The notes under the pieces are model-generated. The model made no database searches, was not told where the DNA came from, and saw only the letters and a program-made list of their open reading frames with translations. From Tipula vernalis (taxonomy: Eukaryota; Arthropoda; Insecta; Diptera; Tipulidae), in the NCBI GenBank assembly GCA_958295665.1, contig OY282558.1, forward strand, positions 64,592,789 through 64,656,788: 64,000 nt of DNA. The letters run 5' to 3'. Below are positions 45,640-56,897 of the stretch, one piece after another; position 1 is the first letter of the stretch; every line of letters starts with the position of its first letter. Position numbers and translations under genes: made by a program.

Positions 45640-47678
45640 TTTTAGATACTCCAAACAGAGGCGAGAAGGAATAACATGTGAACGAATTTCACCTTATACA
45701 CCAGAGCAAAATGGAAGAATTGAGCGTGATAATAGAACTGTTCAAGAAAGTGCAAGGATGATATTAATTGCAAGTGGTTTGGAGAAGTTTCTATGGCCTG
45801 AAGCAGTGCGAACGGCAATTTACATGTTAAATCGATCGCCAAATAGCAAATGCATTGATAGTACACCATACGAGAAATGGTTTGTATCTAAACCTGATTT
45901 AAGTAAAGTGAAGATTTTTGGAACTGAATGTTTTGTGCAAATACCAAAACAACTTGGAAGAAAGAAGTTGGATCCAAAGGCAAAGAAAGTTTATTTAGTT
46001 GGATTCGAGCCCACCACCAAAAATTTTCGATTGTTCGATCCAAAGAAAAGAAATGTTTTCATCAATTGTTGTCATTAAAACATACAGTGGTGACATTAAA
46101 AGCGACAACGATGAAGAAGAAAATGATGAAGTTTCAACTAGGAGTGAGAATCAACAAGCTGATTTGAATTCAACTCATCGACGTCAACATAATGAATCGC
46201 TTCAAAACAACCTTCGACCAAAAACGAATACGCCTGATCGTTTGATTGAAACTGATTATTCTGCTGTTGTATGCGAACCGCTAAATTATAATAAAGCGAT
46301 GTGTTCATCTGAACAAGAACAGTGGAAAAAGGCGATTGAAGATGAATTATGTTCATTGAAAGAAAATGGAACATGGAAAATGGTGAAAAGACCAGCAAAT
46401 GTAAATGTTATTGGATGCAAATGGGTATTCAAGCTTAAGCCAAATGCGGGTGGTGCTCGATACAAAGCTCGTTTAGTAGCAAAGGGTTATTCACAGCGTG
46501 AAGGCATCGATTTCAATGAAACATTTTCACAAATTGTTAGACATGAGACAATTCGAATGATGTTATCAATTACCGCGATTGAAAATTATTTGATAATGCA
46601 ATTTTATGTAAAAACGGCGTTTTTATATGGTGATTTGGAGGAACAAATCTACATGAAGATTCCAGAAGGAGTTAAAATCGATGAGAAATTGACCAGACAT
46701 GATGCTGTTTGTCTTTTACTTAAAAGTTTATATGGTCTAAAGCAAGCATCAAGAATCTGGAACCAGAAGTTTTCAAATTTTCTCAGGAATTTAAAAATGA
46801 AGCAGTCGAATGCGAATCATTGTGTTTTTACTGGTGAAATGGACGGGTACAAGGTAATACTAATTTTGTACGTCGATGATGGTCTATTGTTATCAGAGAG
46901 CAAAGAAGTATTGATACGTGTGAAAGAGCGTTTATCAAGGAATTTTTCAATAACTGAACGCTGCGAAAGACACTACGTTGGAATACAATTTGAACGTGAC
47001 CGTGAAAACAAGAAAATATTTATTCATCAAACCGAATACATCAAAAGGTTGATTGATAAATATGAAATGGGCAATTGCAACTCTTTGTCAACATCAGCTG
47101 ATGTAAATGTGGTTTTGAATAAATCTAAAAAAACGAAAATGAATTTTTTCCATACAGACAAGCAGTTGGTTCATTATTGTATTTGTCAAAAATATCGAGA
47201 CCAGACATTTCATATGCAGTGGGAGCTGTTAGTAGATATTTGGAAAATCCAAGTGCAGCTCACACTAAAGCGGTCAAAAGAATTATTCGATATTTAAAAG
47301 GAACGATGGATTTTGGTATTGAATATGGTGGATCGTCAGTGGCATTAAAAGGATATACTGATGCTGACTATGCACGTGATGTTGATAACAGGCGTTCAAC
47401 AAGTGGTTATGCCTGTTTGATAAATGATTCAATTGTTACTTGGAGAAGCAAATTACAAAGAACAGTTGCAGCATCAACTACAGAAGCAGAATACATCGCA
47501 ATCGCGGAAGGTATTAAAGAAACACTTTGGCTACGGCAGCTATTGAATGAAGTTGGTTATAAGCAAAATAGTCCAACTCCTATTTTTATTGATAATCAAA
47601 GTGCAATATTGTTGACGAAAAACGCAGAATTTCATCAAAGAACCAAGTACATTGACGTTGATTATCATTTCTCCAGAT
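45640..47678 (+). pseudogene. Copia Pol: integrase C-terminus, RT, RNase H
   Basis: Integrase tail (45650-46078): SPYTPEQNGRIERDNRTVQE with the last catalytic Glu, and LWPEAVRTAIYMLNRSPN. After a frameshift near 46060, RT (45999-47297): EQWKKAIEDELCSLKENGTW, GCKWVFKLKPNAGG, RYKARLVAKGYSQREGIDF, LKSLYGLKQASRIWNQ and YVDD. A second frameshift near 47180 leads to RNase H (47177-47689): PDISYAVGAVSRYL, KGYTDADYARDVDNRRSTSG, TTEAEYIAIAEGIKE and the cut end TKYIDVDYH. Domain order integrase before RT is diagnostic of Ty1/copia. Confidence 0.9.
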
Positions 47679-48148
47679 CCCAAGTATAACAATTCGAAAC
47701 TCAAAATTGAGCCACCGTATTTTCCTTCGACTTTTGAGGAAATAATCGAAAGCTAACTTCATAGTTATTTATAAGGGTTATGTATTTTGTTGTTGTTGTT
47801 ATATATGAACGAGTTTATTTTATATATTATGTACGGTATACATTCGATGTTAGTGTGATGCGACGTCATTAGTATTTTGTGTTAAATAAATATGAAATTA
47901 AATAAAGTGTAAAAAAGAAATGTGTAAGTTAATATATTTGAGTATATTTATGTAAAATAATTCAATTAATAAAATAAAATTTAAATAATTATTTGGTTGA
48001 CTCATATTAAATAAACATAGAAGTACCACCTACTTTTACTCTCATTGTATGTAGTGTTGTTTATTTTTTTACATAAAATTTACTCTTTTTCAATTTTTAT
48101 ATCATTTAAATAATTTAGTTGTAAATATAAATATATTTCCAATCTACA

Positions 48149-50598
48149 ATGTCTAAAAGAAGTCGACAACGCAGAATAAAATTGGAAATAGAACGAAAGT
48201 TGCCACAATATTCTCAGTATCGAGAAAGCGAAGTGGTACAGCCACTAAGTTCTGACCGTCAATTTTATTCTGAAGTTAATGTTAGTTCTCAGACAGTAGA
48301 AGCAATACAAGCCGAGAGAAATATTTTACACGACTATACCTCCTTGATGTCAATAGAAAATCCAATCCGTTCCCCAACGCCATCAAATTCTGATTGTTCC
48401 TCCTCTTCAGAGCGTGATATTTTTCGATTAAAGGAAGATTTGCGACACATAGCCGTTGACACTACCATTTGTGGCATAACAATGACGAAAATTCTTGTGG
48501 TTCTCCATGAATATTTCCCTTGGCTCCCAAATAATGTTAGGGCGTTAAAAAATACTCCACGTATTGCCGATGTAATAGAATTTGATTCAGGTGTTACCTA
48601 TTTTTATTTAGGTATATCGAGGGCAATAGATTATTTTCTCAAAAAATATAAGTTAACAAGTTTTGATAGTGTCGAGATAGATATAGGTATTGACGGATTA
48701 CCTATATCTAAAAGTTCGAATAGTCAGATTTGGCCTCTAATGATCAATATTGTTGGTTTTCCGGATATTTTCGTGGTTTCTTGTTGTCACGGTAGAAGTA
48801 AGAATATTGATTTCCCACGATTTCTTAAAGATTTTATTGAGGAAATGGAAATATTGGAAGCGCTTGGCTATGACTATGGCAATAAAAATGTGAAAATCAA
48901 ATTGAGAGCACTTATTTGTGATTCCGATGCTAGGTGCAAGGTTCTTTGCGTAAAATCTCATGCTGGCTATTTCTCATGTACAAAATGTACAATAAAAGGC
49001 TCAAAGGTTAACAAAGGCCATATAGTTTTTCCTTATGCTTAAACTTTAAAATCCGTACCCAGATCAGATACCAGTTTTCGTAATAGGTTACATCTAGAAC
49101 ATCACAAGAAGGTTGAGACTATTCCGTTAGAAAATATTAATTTCGGTTGTGTTTCTCAGGTGCCCATCGACTATATGCATTGCGTTCTTCTAGGTATTAC
49201 AAAACAACTAATCTCCTTTTAGGTCAAAAAACGCAAATGCCCGAATTCTTTATCTCAGGGAAAAATAAAAATAATCTCAGATGATTTGGAACAAATTAAA
49301 TTACCTAGTGAGTTTAATAGGCAGCCCAGAAGTTTGGAGGAATTCGAGCGTTGGAAAGCAACAGAATTGCGGCATTTTCTTTTGTATACCGGGCCAGTAG
49401 TATTGAAAGGGAAATTGTCTCCTGATTGTTATTTACATTTCCTGACTTTATGTTGTGGAATTTCTTTACTTTTAAATGAAAGGTACTACCAAATTTGGAA
49501 TTCAACGGCTGCTCCACTAATAAAAAAATTTGTGCAGATGCAAGAAGAACTGTATGGGGAATCAAGTGCTACTTTTAATATCCACAGTCTATTACATTTA
49601 TCAAATGACTGCCTTAAACTTAATGCGACGCTAAACGACTTTAGCGCATTTAAATTTGAAAATTATTTATCATCGGTAAAACTTAAAATCAAAACTGGAT
49701 ATCTACCAATACAACAATTTTATAATAGAATTTCCGAAATATATTTATTAAACCCATCATTCAAAAAACAAAAATTTCCTATTTTTAAAATTCACCTAGG
49801 AAATCAACATTATAAAAACGTCATTTTAGAAAACTTTAAATTGTCCATTGATTTTCCCGACAATTATTGCCTAGTTGCCACTTAAATTCTTAAAATAGTC
49901 TCTATCTTTGTAAAGGACGACATAACTCATTTCGAAGGCCAAAAAATTCTCCATTTATCAGATTTTTTCGATGTTCTTTGGTGTTCTGGGATGGCAACTC
50001 CCTAGCGTGCACACTTATGCGAAGCCCTCGAGCGGCTCGGGGATGGCAACTCCCTATCGAGCACAATTAGGCGAAGCCCGCTTTCGCTATTCGTTAGCGT
50101 GTTTTTTGATTAATAACACATATATTTTTTATTGCTTTTTATAGTAATACAAGTACTTTAGCTTTTAAACTTTTATTTTTATTTGGTTTACTAAAACAGA
50201 GAGGAGATACAATTTGCACCAAGAAACCCAAGTCGTAAGTAATGTTATTGTTTTTTTTCTGACTTCTCTTTTTTTTTTTAAAAAACAAAAACCCTTTTTT
50301 GTTGCTTGCTACGTTTTTTAGGAATCTAAACATGGTGCGAATATTTTGTACTTAATTATTCTTAAAGGTGCATTTTTATAATTTGACAATTTTACTTTCG
50401 ATCGACGCCACAGTTCCTTTAAAATCTTCTTCGCGGTTGAATATTTATGCTACTAACATTGAGACCGTTTCTTCTGATCAAATGACATTTTATATTTCTG
50501 ATATAACAGCTAAAATTATTAAAATTAAAACAGAAAATAATTTAGTATATTTCCCTATGGTTTATACTTCTCAGTTTAATTTTAATATTCAACCATAA
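48149..50598 (+). pseudogene. DNA-T2 transposase, two in-frame stops
   Basis: One frame from ATG 48149 (MSKRSRQRRIKLEIERKLPQ) to 49885, interrupted only by TAA near 49040 and TAG near 49220. Motifs in order: DIGIDGLPISKSSNSQIWPL, VKIKLRALICDSDARC, GYFSCTKC, VPIDYMHCVLLGITKQL, then the DUF4218-like NIHSLLHLSNDCLKL and FKFENYLSSVKLKIKTGYLP. A C-terminal extension resembling this protein type (MTFYISDITAKIIKIKTENN) lies at 50368-50598, separated by a GC-rich and T-rich insert at 49985-50360. About 580 codons to 49885. It aligns with DNA-T1 over its whole length but is well diverged. Confidence 0.7.
49988..50091. repeat. 52-bp GC-rich tandem duplication
   Basis: Two copies of a 52-bp unit beginning GGGATGGCAACTCCCTA and containing GCGAAGCCC; a=49991 and a=50043 set the period. 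It interrupts the 3' part of the DNA-T2 transposase and is much more GC-rich than its surroundings. Confidence 0.7.
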
Positions 50599-50656
50599 TT
50601 AATTATTATTGAACGAAAATTACAATAATATAAATAAATTAAATAATAAAAGCAAG

Positions 50657-52292
50657 ATGGACACTATGGTAAATTCACAACAATTTATTGAAAGTAAGTA
50701 TTATTAATAGTATAGTTCTATTATGTTCGTATATTTTGTATACAAATAATAACAATCCACAAACATTACTTTTATATTTTCAGCACAATTTGATTCACAA
50801 TTTAAATATGCCGACTTCTGTGAGTTTCAATTCGGTAATGTAAGATAGTGCTGTTAAACATTGATACATTAATTTTAATTTCCTCTTTAGGAGATCGTGC
50901 CCGAATAACTTCGACACAAAACATGGGACAACGCAAGCATAATATGCATCCTACCAGCGATACCGAAAGTGAAAATTACACATTGAAGGTAAAGTAGAAT
51001 TCAAATCTCGCTGGAATTCTGACAGTTCACGCGCAGAAAAAATACATAGGTTCCTTAGTTCATCCCAAAAATTTTTCCTTAGACTTTGTTTCCATAGGCG
51101 TGCAATTTTTTGTTTGAAATCATAATCATTTTGAATGTTTTGGGGCGGAAATCGGGATCATGAAATACGAATAAATTCGAAAAATGGTCAAGGTTACCCA
51201 AGTTATTTTGTATGAAATTGCAAATAAGTGAAAGTTTATCGACAAATTTTTATGCGTCAAATATTTCGTTATCGATCAGAAATTTGCCGTTAAATCTTCA
51301 TTTAATTACGATTTGATACAAAATAACTTGGGTAACTTTGATGAATTTTTGAATATATTCTAAATTTTTCATAGGATTGTTTACTACTGTAAAATTTACC
51401 GTCCGAATTTCATGATTCTGCCCCTGAATAAAAGACGCGAAATCTAATTCAGCACGAGATAAAATTCAGTTTTTAAAAATTTGATGTCGCGAGTTTAACT
51501 CATATTGAAAATGAATTAATTTCGCCATACAAAATTTTAATAACTTTTTACATTTCAGTCTTAGATCAACAGATAGAACAAACACAATCAACATCTTCAG
51601 TTGCCGTGCAGACCGATGACAATTACAATAAATATATCCGGATAGAAAAAAAAACAGTTCCAATTTCTCGTAGCATCCATTGAACAATTACAAAAAGGAC
51701 AGCAAAATATCATGAGAGAGCTGATCAATTTACGAGATAATCGCTTAAATATCAAGTATCTCGTCGATTGTGAAAATGCCAAATTTACTTTGCCTTTTAA
51801 TGATTTAGACAAGTTTATTAATTTTGATTCTAATTTAATTGAAGACCATGAATCTAAAAAACAATTGTTAATAAAATCAAATTAAATTTATTATATATTT
51901 ATCCATTTATATCTAACCTTTTTGTTTGTTTTTCAGAAATCCATCTTCATGAAAGAACAAGGCCAAGAATTGAAAAAATTCATTAGAACGAACTACAGAA
52001 ATATTTTCACTGAGGAATTGTCAAGGAAGTTTTCGTTTAATGGAAGGCAAGGGAGTTTGGCTGCAAAAAAATTCAATATCACAAAAATTTTAAAAGGTAA
52101 ATATTTTTGAATAACAAAATTAATAAAATGTAGTTTGATTAATGGTTCTAAATTTTAGATTGTACTCTGGAAAAGTTCCCAAACACGGTCCAAACACAAT
52201 TCAACCTAATTTCAACAAATTACTTTTACTATTTAAAAGATAAATTTGTGAAATACAAAAAAAAAACTTCGGAATCTGCAGGGCATACTTAG
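50657..52292 (+). pseudogene. DNA-T2 second gene: spliced DUF4806-like accessory protein
   Basis: Exons by eye: 50657-50693, 50784-50834, 50891-50988, about 51559-51890, 51937-52096, 52159-52292. Donors GTAAGT, GTAATG, GTAAAG, GTAAAT and acceptors TTTTCAG, TCTTTAG, ATTTCAG, TTTTCAG, ATTTTAG fit; the phase is right at the first two joins and at 52096/52159 (AAA G|AT TGT). The fourth exon has a frameshift in a run of nine A and a phase mismatch at its start. The translated core, KFTLPFNDLDKFINFDSNL, then KKFIRTNYRNIFTEELSRKF and FNITKILKDCTLEKFPN, resembles DUF4806 domains. By analogy with plant CACTA it may be a DNA-binding partner of the transposase; this is inference. Confidence 0.55.
51142..51424. 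mobile_element. Palindromic MITE-like insert in a DNA-T2 intron
   Basis: The outer ends GGGGCGGAAATC..ATCATGAAAT and ATTTCATGATTCTGCCCC are inverted, and an inner pair AAGGTTACCCAAGTTATTTT (about 51190) and AAAATAACTTGGGTAACTTT (about 51321) is near-perfectly inverted. Total 283 bp, noncoding. It lies between exons three and four of the DUF4806-like gene. Confidence 0.55.
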
Positions 52293-52299
52293 AATTTTC

Positions 52300-53900
52300 G
52301 AAAACAATGAATTATTTTAAGTTAATTTAGGTTAATATTTTTTTAAACAATTAATGAATTAAGTATTTTTGAAATTTATGAATTTCTAGTTATTTTTTGC
52401 GCCTTTTTATATTTTATTTTATTAGTTTAATGGAAATTTTTGATTTTTGAAATAATTTAAAACTTAAATTTAAAATTAATGATATTGAAATGAAATTAAT
52501 TGTGATAAGTAATTTTCATTTAATTGAAATTTATTGTGATAAGTACGTTGAAATCTTAATCTGATCAACCTTGAATAAGAAATATTACGAAATCTAACGT
52601 TACAAATGTGATACGAAACTACTAGAAATTTAAAATGAAATACCATGAAATTTATTAAAATTAACATATTATTTGAACCGTTTTTATGTACATAATGGAT
52701 TATATACTGAAATAGAATTAATTAAATTTATTAATTTTAAGATAATTTAAAACCATTTATGAGTAACATGGTTGAAACCTAATAATTTTAAAAACTATAT
52801 TACTAATTATATTTTTGTAATATTCAAACAAATACATAATATGAAATTAATTTAACATTCATAATATGAAAGTATTATTATCATTTAAATGAAATTTATT
52901 GTGATAAAAGTACCTTGAAATTATCATTAATATTTTTAGTCAGTAACACACTTTTTAAATAAATACTTTTCCAAATTTTATTCATATAAAATAAAAATAG
53001 AGTTTTAAAATGTTTCTACATTTGTGATATACCTAATTGAATTTTAGGTAATGTATATTAGTTTCGAGGAATTACTGCTCATCTAGTACATGTTAAAAAC
53101 TCGAGAGTTTTTAACATGTACTTGAAGATGAGCAGTAATTGCTCGAAACTAGTATACATTACCTAAAATTCAATTATGTATATCACAAATGTAGAAACAT
53201 TTTTAAAACTCTATTTTTGATTTTTATTTATATGAATAAAATTTGGAAAAGTATTTATTTTTATAAAGCTTAAATATGAAATTAATGACAATGTTCCAAC
53301 TATTAAAATTAATCAAACTTGAAATTTACTTATTAAAATAAATAATTTTTGTTTAAGATTTATAATCTGAATACATACATACATATGTACAGATATATTG
53401 TAATGTGATACGAAGCTAGAAGTATAGAAATGAAATTTATTTACCAAATATTTAGTATTAGAATTAAATAAATTTATTAATTTTAAGATAATTTAAAATT
53501 AATTATTTAATTACCAGTAGTATTAAAATGATACCTAAAAATTACAAGTATTATTATGATTGATACCCAAAAACCAAATTAAAATTACCTATATGAAATT
53601 TATTTTTCGCATATTGAATTATGTGTAATTTAAGACTTAAAATCGATATATGTATGTATGTATATACAAATTTTACCGTGATTTAAAATGTAAGAAATGT
53701 ACAAAATCGTTTAGTAATTTATTATAATTACATATTTTTAAACTGAAATTAAAATTTTGTTTCATTAAATATTTAAATTTCCCCCCTAATTTCCATATTG
53801 ACATTTATACACACACATGCACCATATTGTTCCCGCCAATTTTATTTTTGAATTTTATACACACACACAAGCTTAAAATTTGTAATATTGAGCTTCGTCC
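52300..53900. other. DNA-T2 noncoding 3' part, AT-rich
   Basis: No ORF of note. Repeated phrases such as GAAATTTATTGTGATAAGTA (near 52526 and 52895) suggest internal decay and duplication. Contains the palindrome at 52955-53262. Confidence 0.5.
52955..53262. repeat. Large palindrome, about 150-bp arms
   Basis: The arms read outward from a CGAG spacer (53102-53105): GTTAAAAACT on the left and AGTTTTTAAC on the right. Matching continues through TACTGCTCATCT, GTTTCGAG, AGGTAATGTATA, TTTCTACATTTGTGATATA, and out to AAATACTTTTCCAAATTTTA. Only a few mismatches and small indels occur, so the duplication is recent or maintained. Confidence 0.85.
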
Positions 53901-53902
53901 AG

Positions 53903-54034
53903 TTTCGAATTTTCGCGACAACTTTCATACGAATTCTTAGAATAACTCGAAACTAAAACTTAGAGAAATTCGAATCTTAGTTTCGAACTAATGTCTAATA
54001 AATGACGAAAAATTCGAAAGTAAAAATACTTGGG
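53903..54034. other. Subterminal TTCGAA repeats of DNA-T2
   Basis: TTCGAA occurs at 53904-53909, 53969-53974, 53982-53987 and 54013-54018, with a related CTCGAA at about 53946. The left end has one at 47693-47698. Such clusters near the ends are typical transposase or accessory-protein binding sites in CACTA elements; binding here is inferred. Confidence 0.5.
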
Positions 54035-54035
54035 A

Positions 54036-54203
54036 TATCATCTTATTGAGAAGAAGAATATTGAACCGCAGTATGTGTCTACGAATGATCAGCTAACAGA
54101 TGTTTTGACTAAACCATTGGCGGCACAGAAATTTAATGGAAATATTCGATCTTTTGGGATGAAGAACCTAAGTGAAATAATTAGTGGGAGTGTTGAGAAT
54201 TGA
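54036..54203 (+). pseudogene. Copia RNase H C-terminal end
   Basis: YHLIEKKNIEPQYVSTNDQL then DVLTKPLAAQKF, the standard copia RNase H end, and the stop TGA at 54201-54203. It continues the frame family of 47177-47678 across the DNA-T2 insertion. The stop lies just inside the LTR start. Confidence 0.88.
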
Positions 54204-54360
54204 ATTGTTTCATTTTTGCTTATTGGGCGCATTCATCGCTCCATGTAGATTTGTTACCTTCTTTATTTAGATGTAGTTGATCTTTCATCGTCTTTGTGTA
54301 AACACACTAAAGTGGATAGAATAAATATTTTCTGTTTTAAAATAAAATGTGTTTTTATAA
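54191..54360 (+). repeat. Probable copia 3' LTR
   Basis: Begins TGTTGAGAATTG immediately after the purine run GTGGGAG. AATAAATATT and AATAAAATG follow about 130-160 bases later, fitting a polyadenylation area. The right end is not fixed and no 5' LTR is available for comparison. Confidence 0.5.
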
Positions 54361-54568
54361 TTAATATCATTTATTCTAAAAAACTCTGTTTAGTTTAAAA
54401 CATTTAGGCGAATTGTGTTGATTTGTCATAATTGGTTATGATATTATTCGATCTTGCTTCAATATTGAAATATAACGTAAGTTGTGTATACGGGTTTAAT
54501 CATACAAGTATGCGTTAGGTTTTTACATTAACATTTTACAGAAAAAAAAATTTGAATTTTTTTTTTGA

Positions 54569-54570
54569 AT

Positions 54571-54638
<68 letters not shown>

Positions 54639-54640
54639 AT
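54569..54640. repeat. (TA)n microsatellite, palindromic
   Basis: Pure TA from 54577 to about 54632, flanked by ATTATAAA on the left and TTTATAAT on the right. Confidence 0.95.
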
Positions 54641-54644
54641 TCCC

Positions 54645-56040
54645 CTATCATTTACATGAATAAAGCGCAATAAATCCGAAATCCCAATCCGTCAGGTTAT
54701 CTATGAATTATGTCTTTATACACAAACCGATTTATTATTGTAATCCAAATACTGTGAAATTGAATTTAATAATATCCGGACAAAATGAAAATCAACCGAA
54801 TCGCTTACAGGTTATCGCAGGGAACAATTCCGTTGTAATCAAATAAATTGGCACTCCAATAAAAAAAAAAAAAATCAATTACGTTAAGAAATTTCTCTTT
54901 TGGTCATAAGGTCATAACTCTTATGAGAATGGTTGAAAGGCGATCTTGAATGGATGGCGATTTATCAGGCTCTGGATGGTGTTGAAAATTCAAGGTGGCT
55001 ATCTGTTTTAAGCGAACGCAACTTTGTATTTTGTTTTGTTGGCAGGTACGACATACAAATTATCTTACGTATATTTATTTACTCTGGGTGTGTAAGAATT
55101 ACGATAAAAGACCTTGAAAGCAAATAGAAATATTTGTGTTGCGCAATTTTTACTATGCGACTATTTTCTTCGCTGAATTTATATACATAATTTATAATGG
55201 ATACGTTGTTTATATTTGTTTTTCGTATTAACAATCAAGATGTTTTGAATTCTAATGAGATTGGTAGTTAGAACTTCATAGAAGTAATAAATAAGTCATG
55301 TGTTATTTAATTAACCAATAAATTTGAAACCACTTGATACAAAGAAATCTCTTATTTGGCATATTTCCAGATTGGTATATAAACGGGGCCATGCCCTATA
55401 TTATTATTAAATAGAGATAAAATTGTAAATATGAGGGCGGATTAACGCTGAAGATTAATTTGAAGGTCGCGCGTACTGCACTTATCAGCTAAGTAAGAGT
55501 ACACAATTTAACCAAAACCACAAGCAAATATACACGATCAATTAGTAAAAAAAAAACACATGGCATCATAAAAATACTTAACCTTGACACAAAATATTGT
55601 ACAATATTTTGTTTAGTAATTTACGATGTTCACTCGTGCACATTATGATGATGACTCGCCGCGCGGACCTCTTTTATTTGAACAACTATGTACAACAAGT
55701 GTATATAATAGCGATCGCGTGTAGACAAAACAAACACACTAAGTAATACATTTGTTAATCAATTATATGTGATTTTTGACGATTTACAAAGTAAACACTT
55801 AAAAAATAAAATGTCATAAAGTAAACAATTTAATTTGGTATGTAAAAAGGTTTCTGAACTGTAGATCGTAATGTGCGTTGATATTATGTATGAGTAAATA
55901 TATGTCCATACACATAACAGACAAGATCAGTGGTTCCCAATCTTCATCTAAATTACAATTTTTTATTTTCTATAAAAATTATCTGAGTTCGCAAAATATT
56001 GGTTCGATTCGAAAATTTCAATAAAGTGATTAGCGATTTA
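54645..56040. other. AT-rich region, no genes seen
   Basis: No supported ORF or element motif. Short inverted words such as ATATTGTACAATAT (about 55592) occur, but nothing assignable. Confidence 0.5.
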
Positions 56041-56645
56041 GTGCAATTAAATAGCGGAACTCCGGATACTAGGTGACCTTCGGTTTCAATCAGCCTTACC
56101 ACGTCAAGAGGCGCTGCCGTGGTGGACCTTCTATTCCTCAAACAAATCGACAACTTATGGATTGAATTAAAAACAAAAATAATAAGGGCGGTGCTCCTTT
56201 AAACGCACCAGTCTCAGAAGATGACATGGACCATTCAAGCCCTGCTTCTGAGATCGTAATGGTTAACTCCAGTACGGACATAGTGGTAGGCTCTCCTATA
56301 TATGGCACTATTGTGCGGATGTATTTCTCAATAATGATTTGTTGAAATAAAATAAAACCAATTTATTTTTTCCAAACGTTATAAATCCAAATCTTTATTA
56401 ATAATTTTTACAACTTGTGAATTCCAAAAAAATATTGATGCTTGCAGCTCGTTCTCAAAAAATTAAGTGACCGATCAAAAATGTTAAGTCATTTTTGTCA
56501 TAAAATTAAAAGCGCCAACTGATTTCACCATTATTTCGTATAATAATGGTAAATAAAATAAACTTTAGTTGTATATGCCCAATCATAGATGGCAATACAG
56601 TAAGTTAAAAGAAACTTTATAGCAAATTAATAAAAACAATGATCA

Positions 56646-56897
56646 GGGGGCCTATTCTCGAACTCCACATCCACCCTCCACATGTGGACATCTGTCAAAC
56701 TTGTCAAAAAATGGTTCGAAAATTGTAATTCGTATATAAAACACATGCGGCATTGACATTTTCCTATATGGGGAATTTTTCCACATGCTTATACCCATTC
56801 GGAAATATTCCCTTAGTACCGAAAAAATTCAATTTTTATGAGTTTTGACAGATGTCCACATGTGGAAAACGTATGCGGAACTCGAGAACAGGCCCCC
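56646..56897. mobile_element. 252-bp MITE with GGGGGCCT inverted ends
   Basis: The left end GGGGGCCTATTCTCGAACTC and the right end read inversely GGGGGCCTGTTCTCGAGTTC are near-perfect. Similarity continues about 70 bp inwards through CCACATGTGGACATCTGTCAAA. No ORF. It lies inside the larger insert in LINE-C ORF1. Confidence 0.85.

Larger units (their letters stand above)
47679..54034 (+). mobile_element. DNA-T2: CMC/CACTA-like DNA transposon with two genes
   Basis: 6356 bp inserted in copia RNase H. The ends CCCAAGTAT (47679-47687) and ATACTTGGG (54026-54034) are perfect 9-bp inverted repeats, extended to TTCGAA-containing sequence on both sides. It encodes a transposase (48149-50598) and a spliced DUF4806-like gene (50657-52292). 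The right 1.7 kb is AT-rich noncoding with a large palindrome. TATCAT lies near both junctions (47663-47668, 54036-54041) and may be the target duplication, though the left copy is ten bases from the terminal repeat. Confidence 0.75.
45640..54360 (+). mobile_element. Ty1/copia retrotransposon split by DNA-T2
   Basis: Plus-strand copia Pol: integrase C-terminal part, RT and RNase H at 45640-47678, then the RNase H end at 54036-54203, followed by a likely 3' LTR (54191 on). The 6.4-kb DNA-T2 sits between. Sequence upstream of 45640 shows no Gag or integrase core, so the 5' half is lost; GYP-4 ends about 160 bases before it. Confidence 0.88.

Noticed and set aside
54933..55127. 64-codon plus-strand frame
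   Set aside because: No motif, no neighbours and AT-rich codon use; length is expected by chance.
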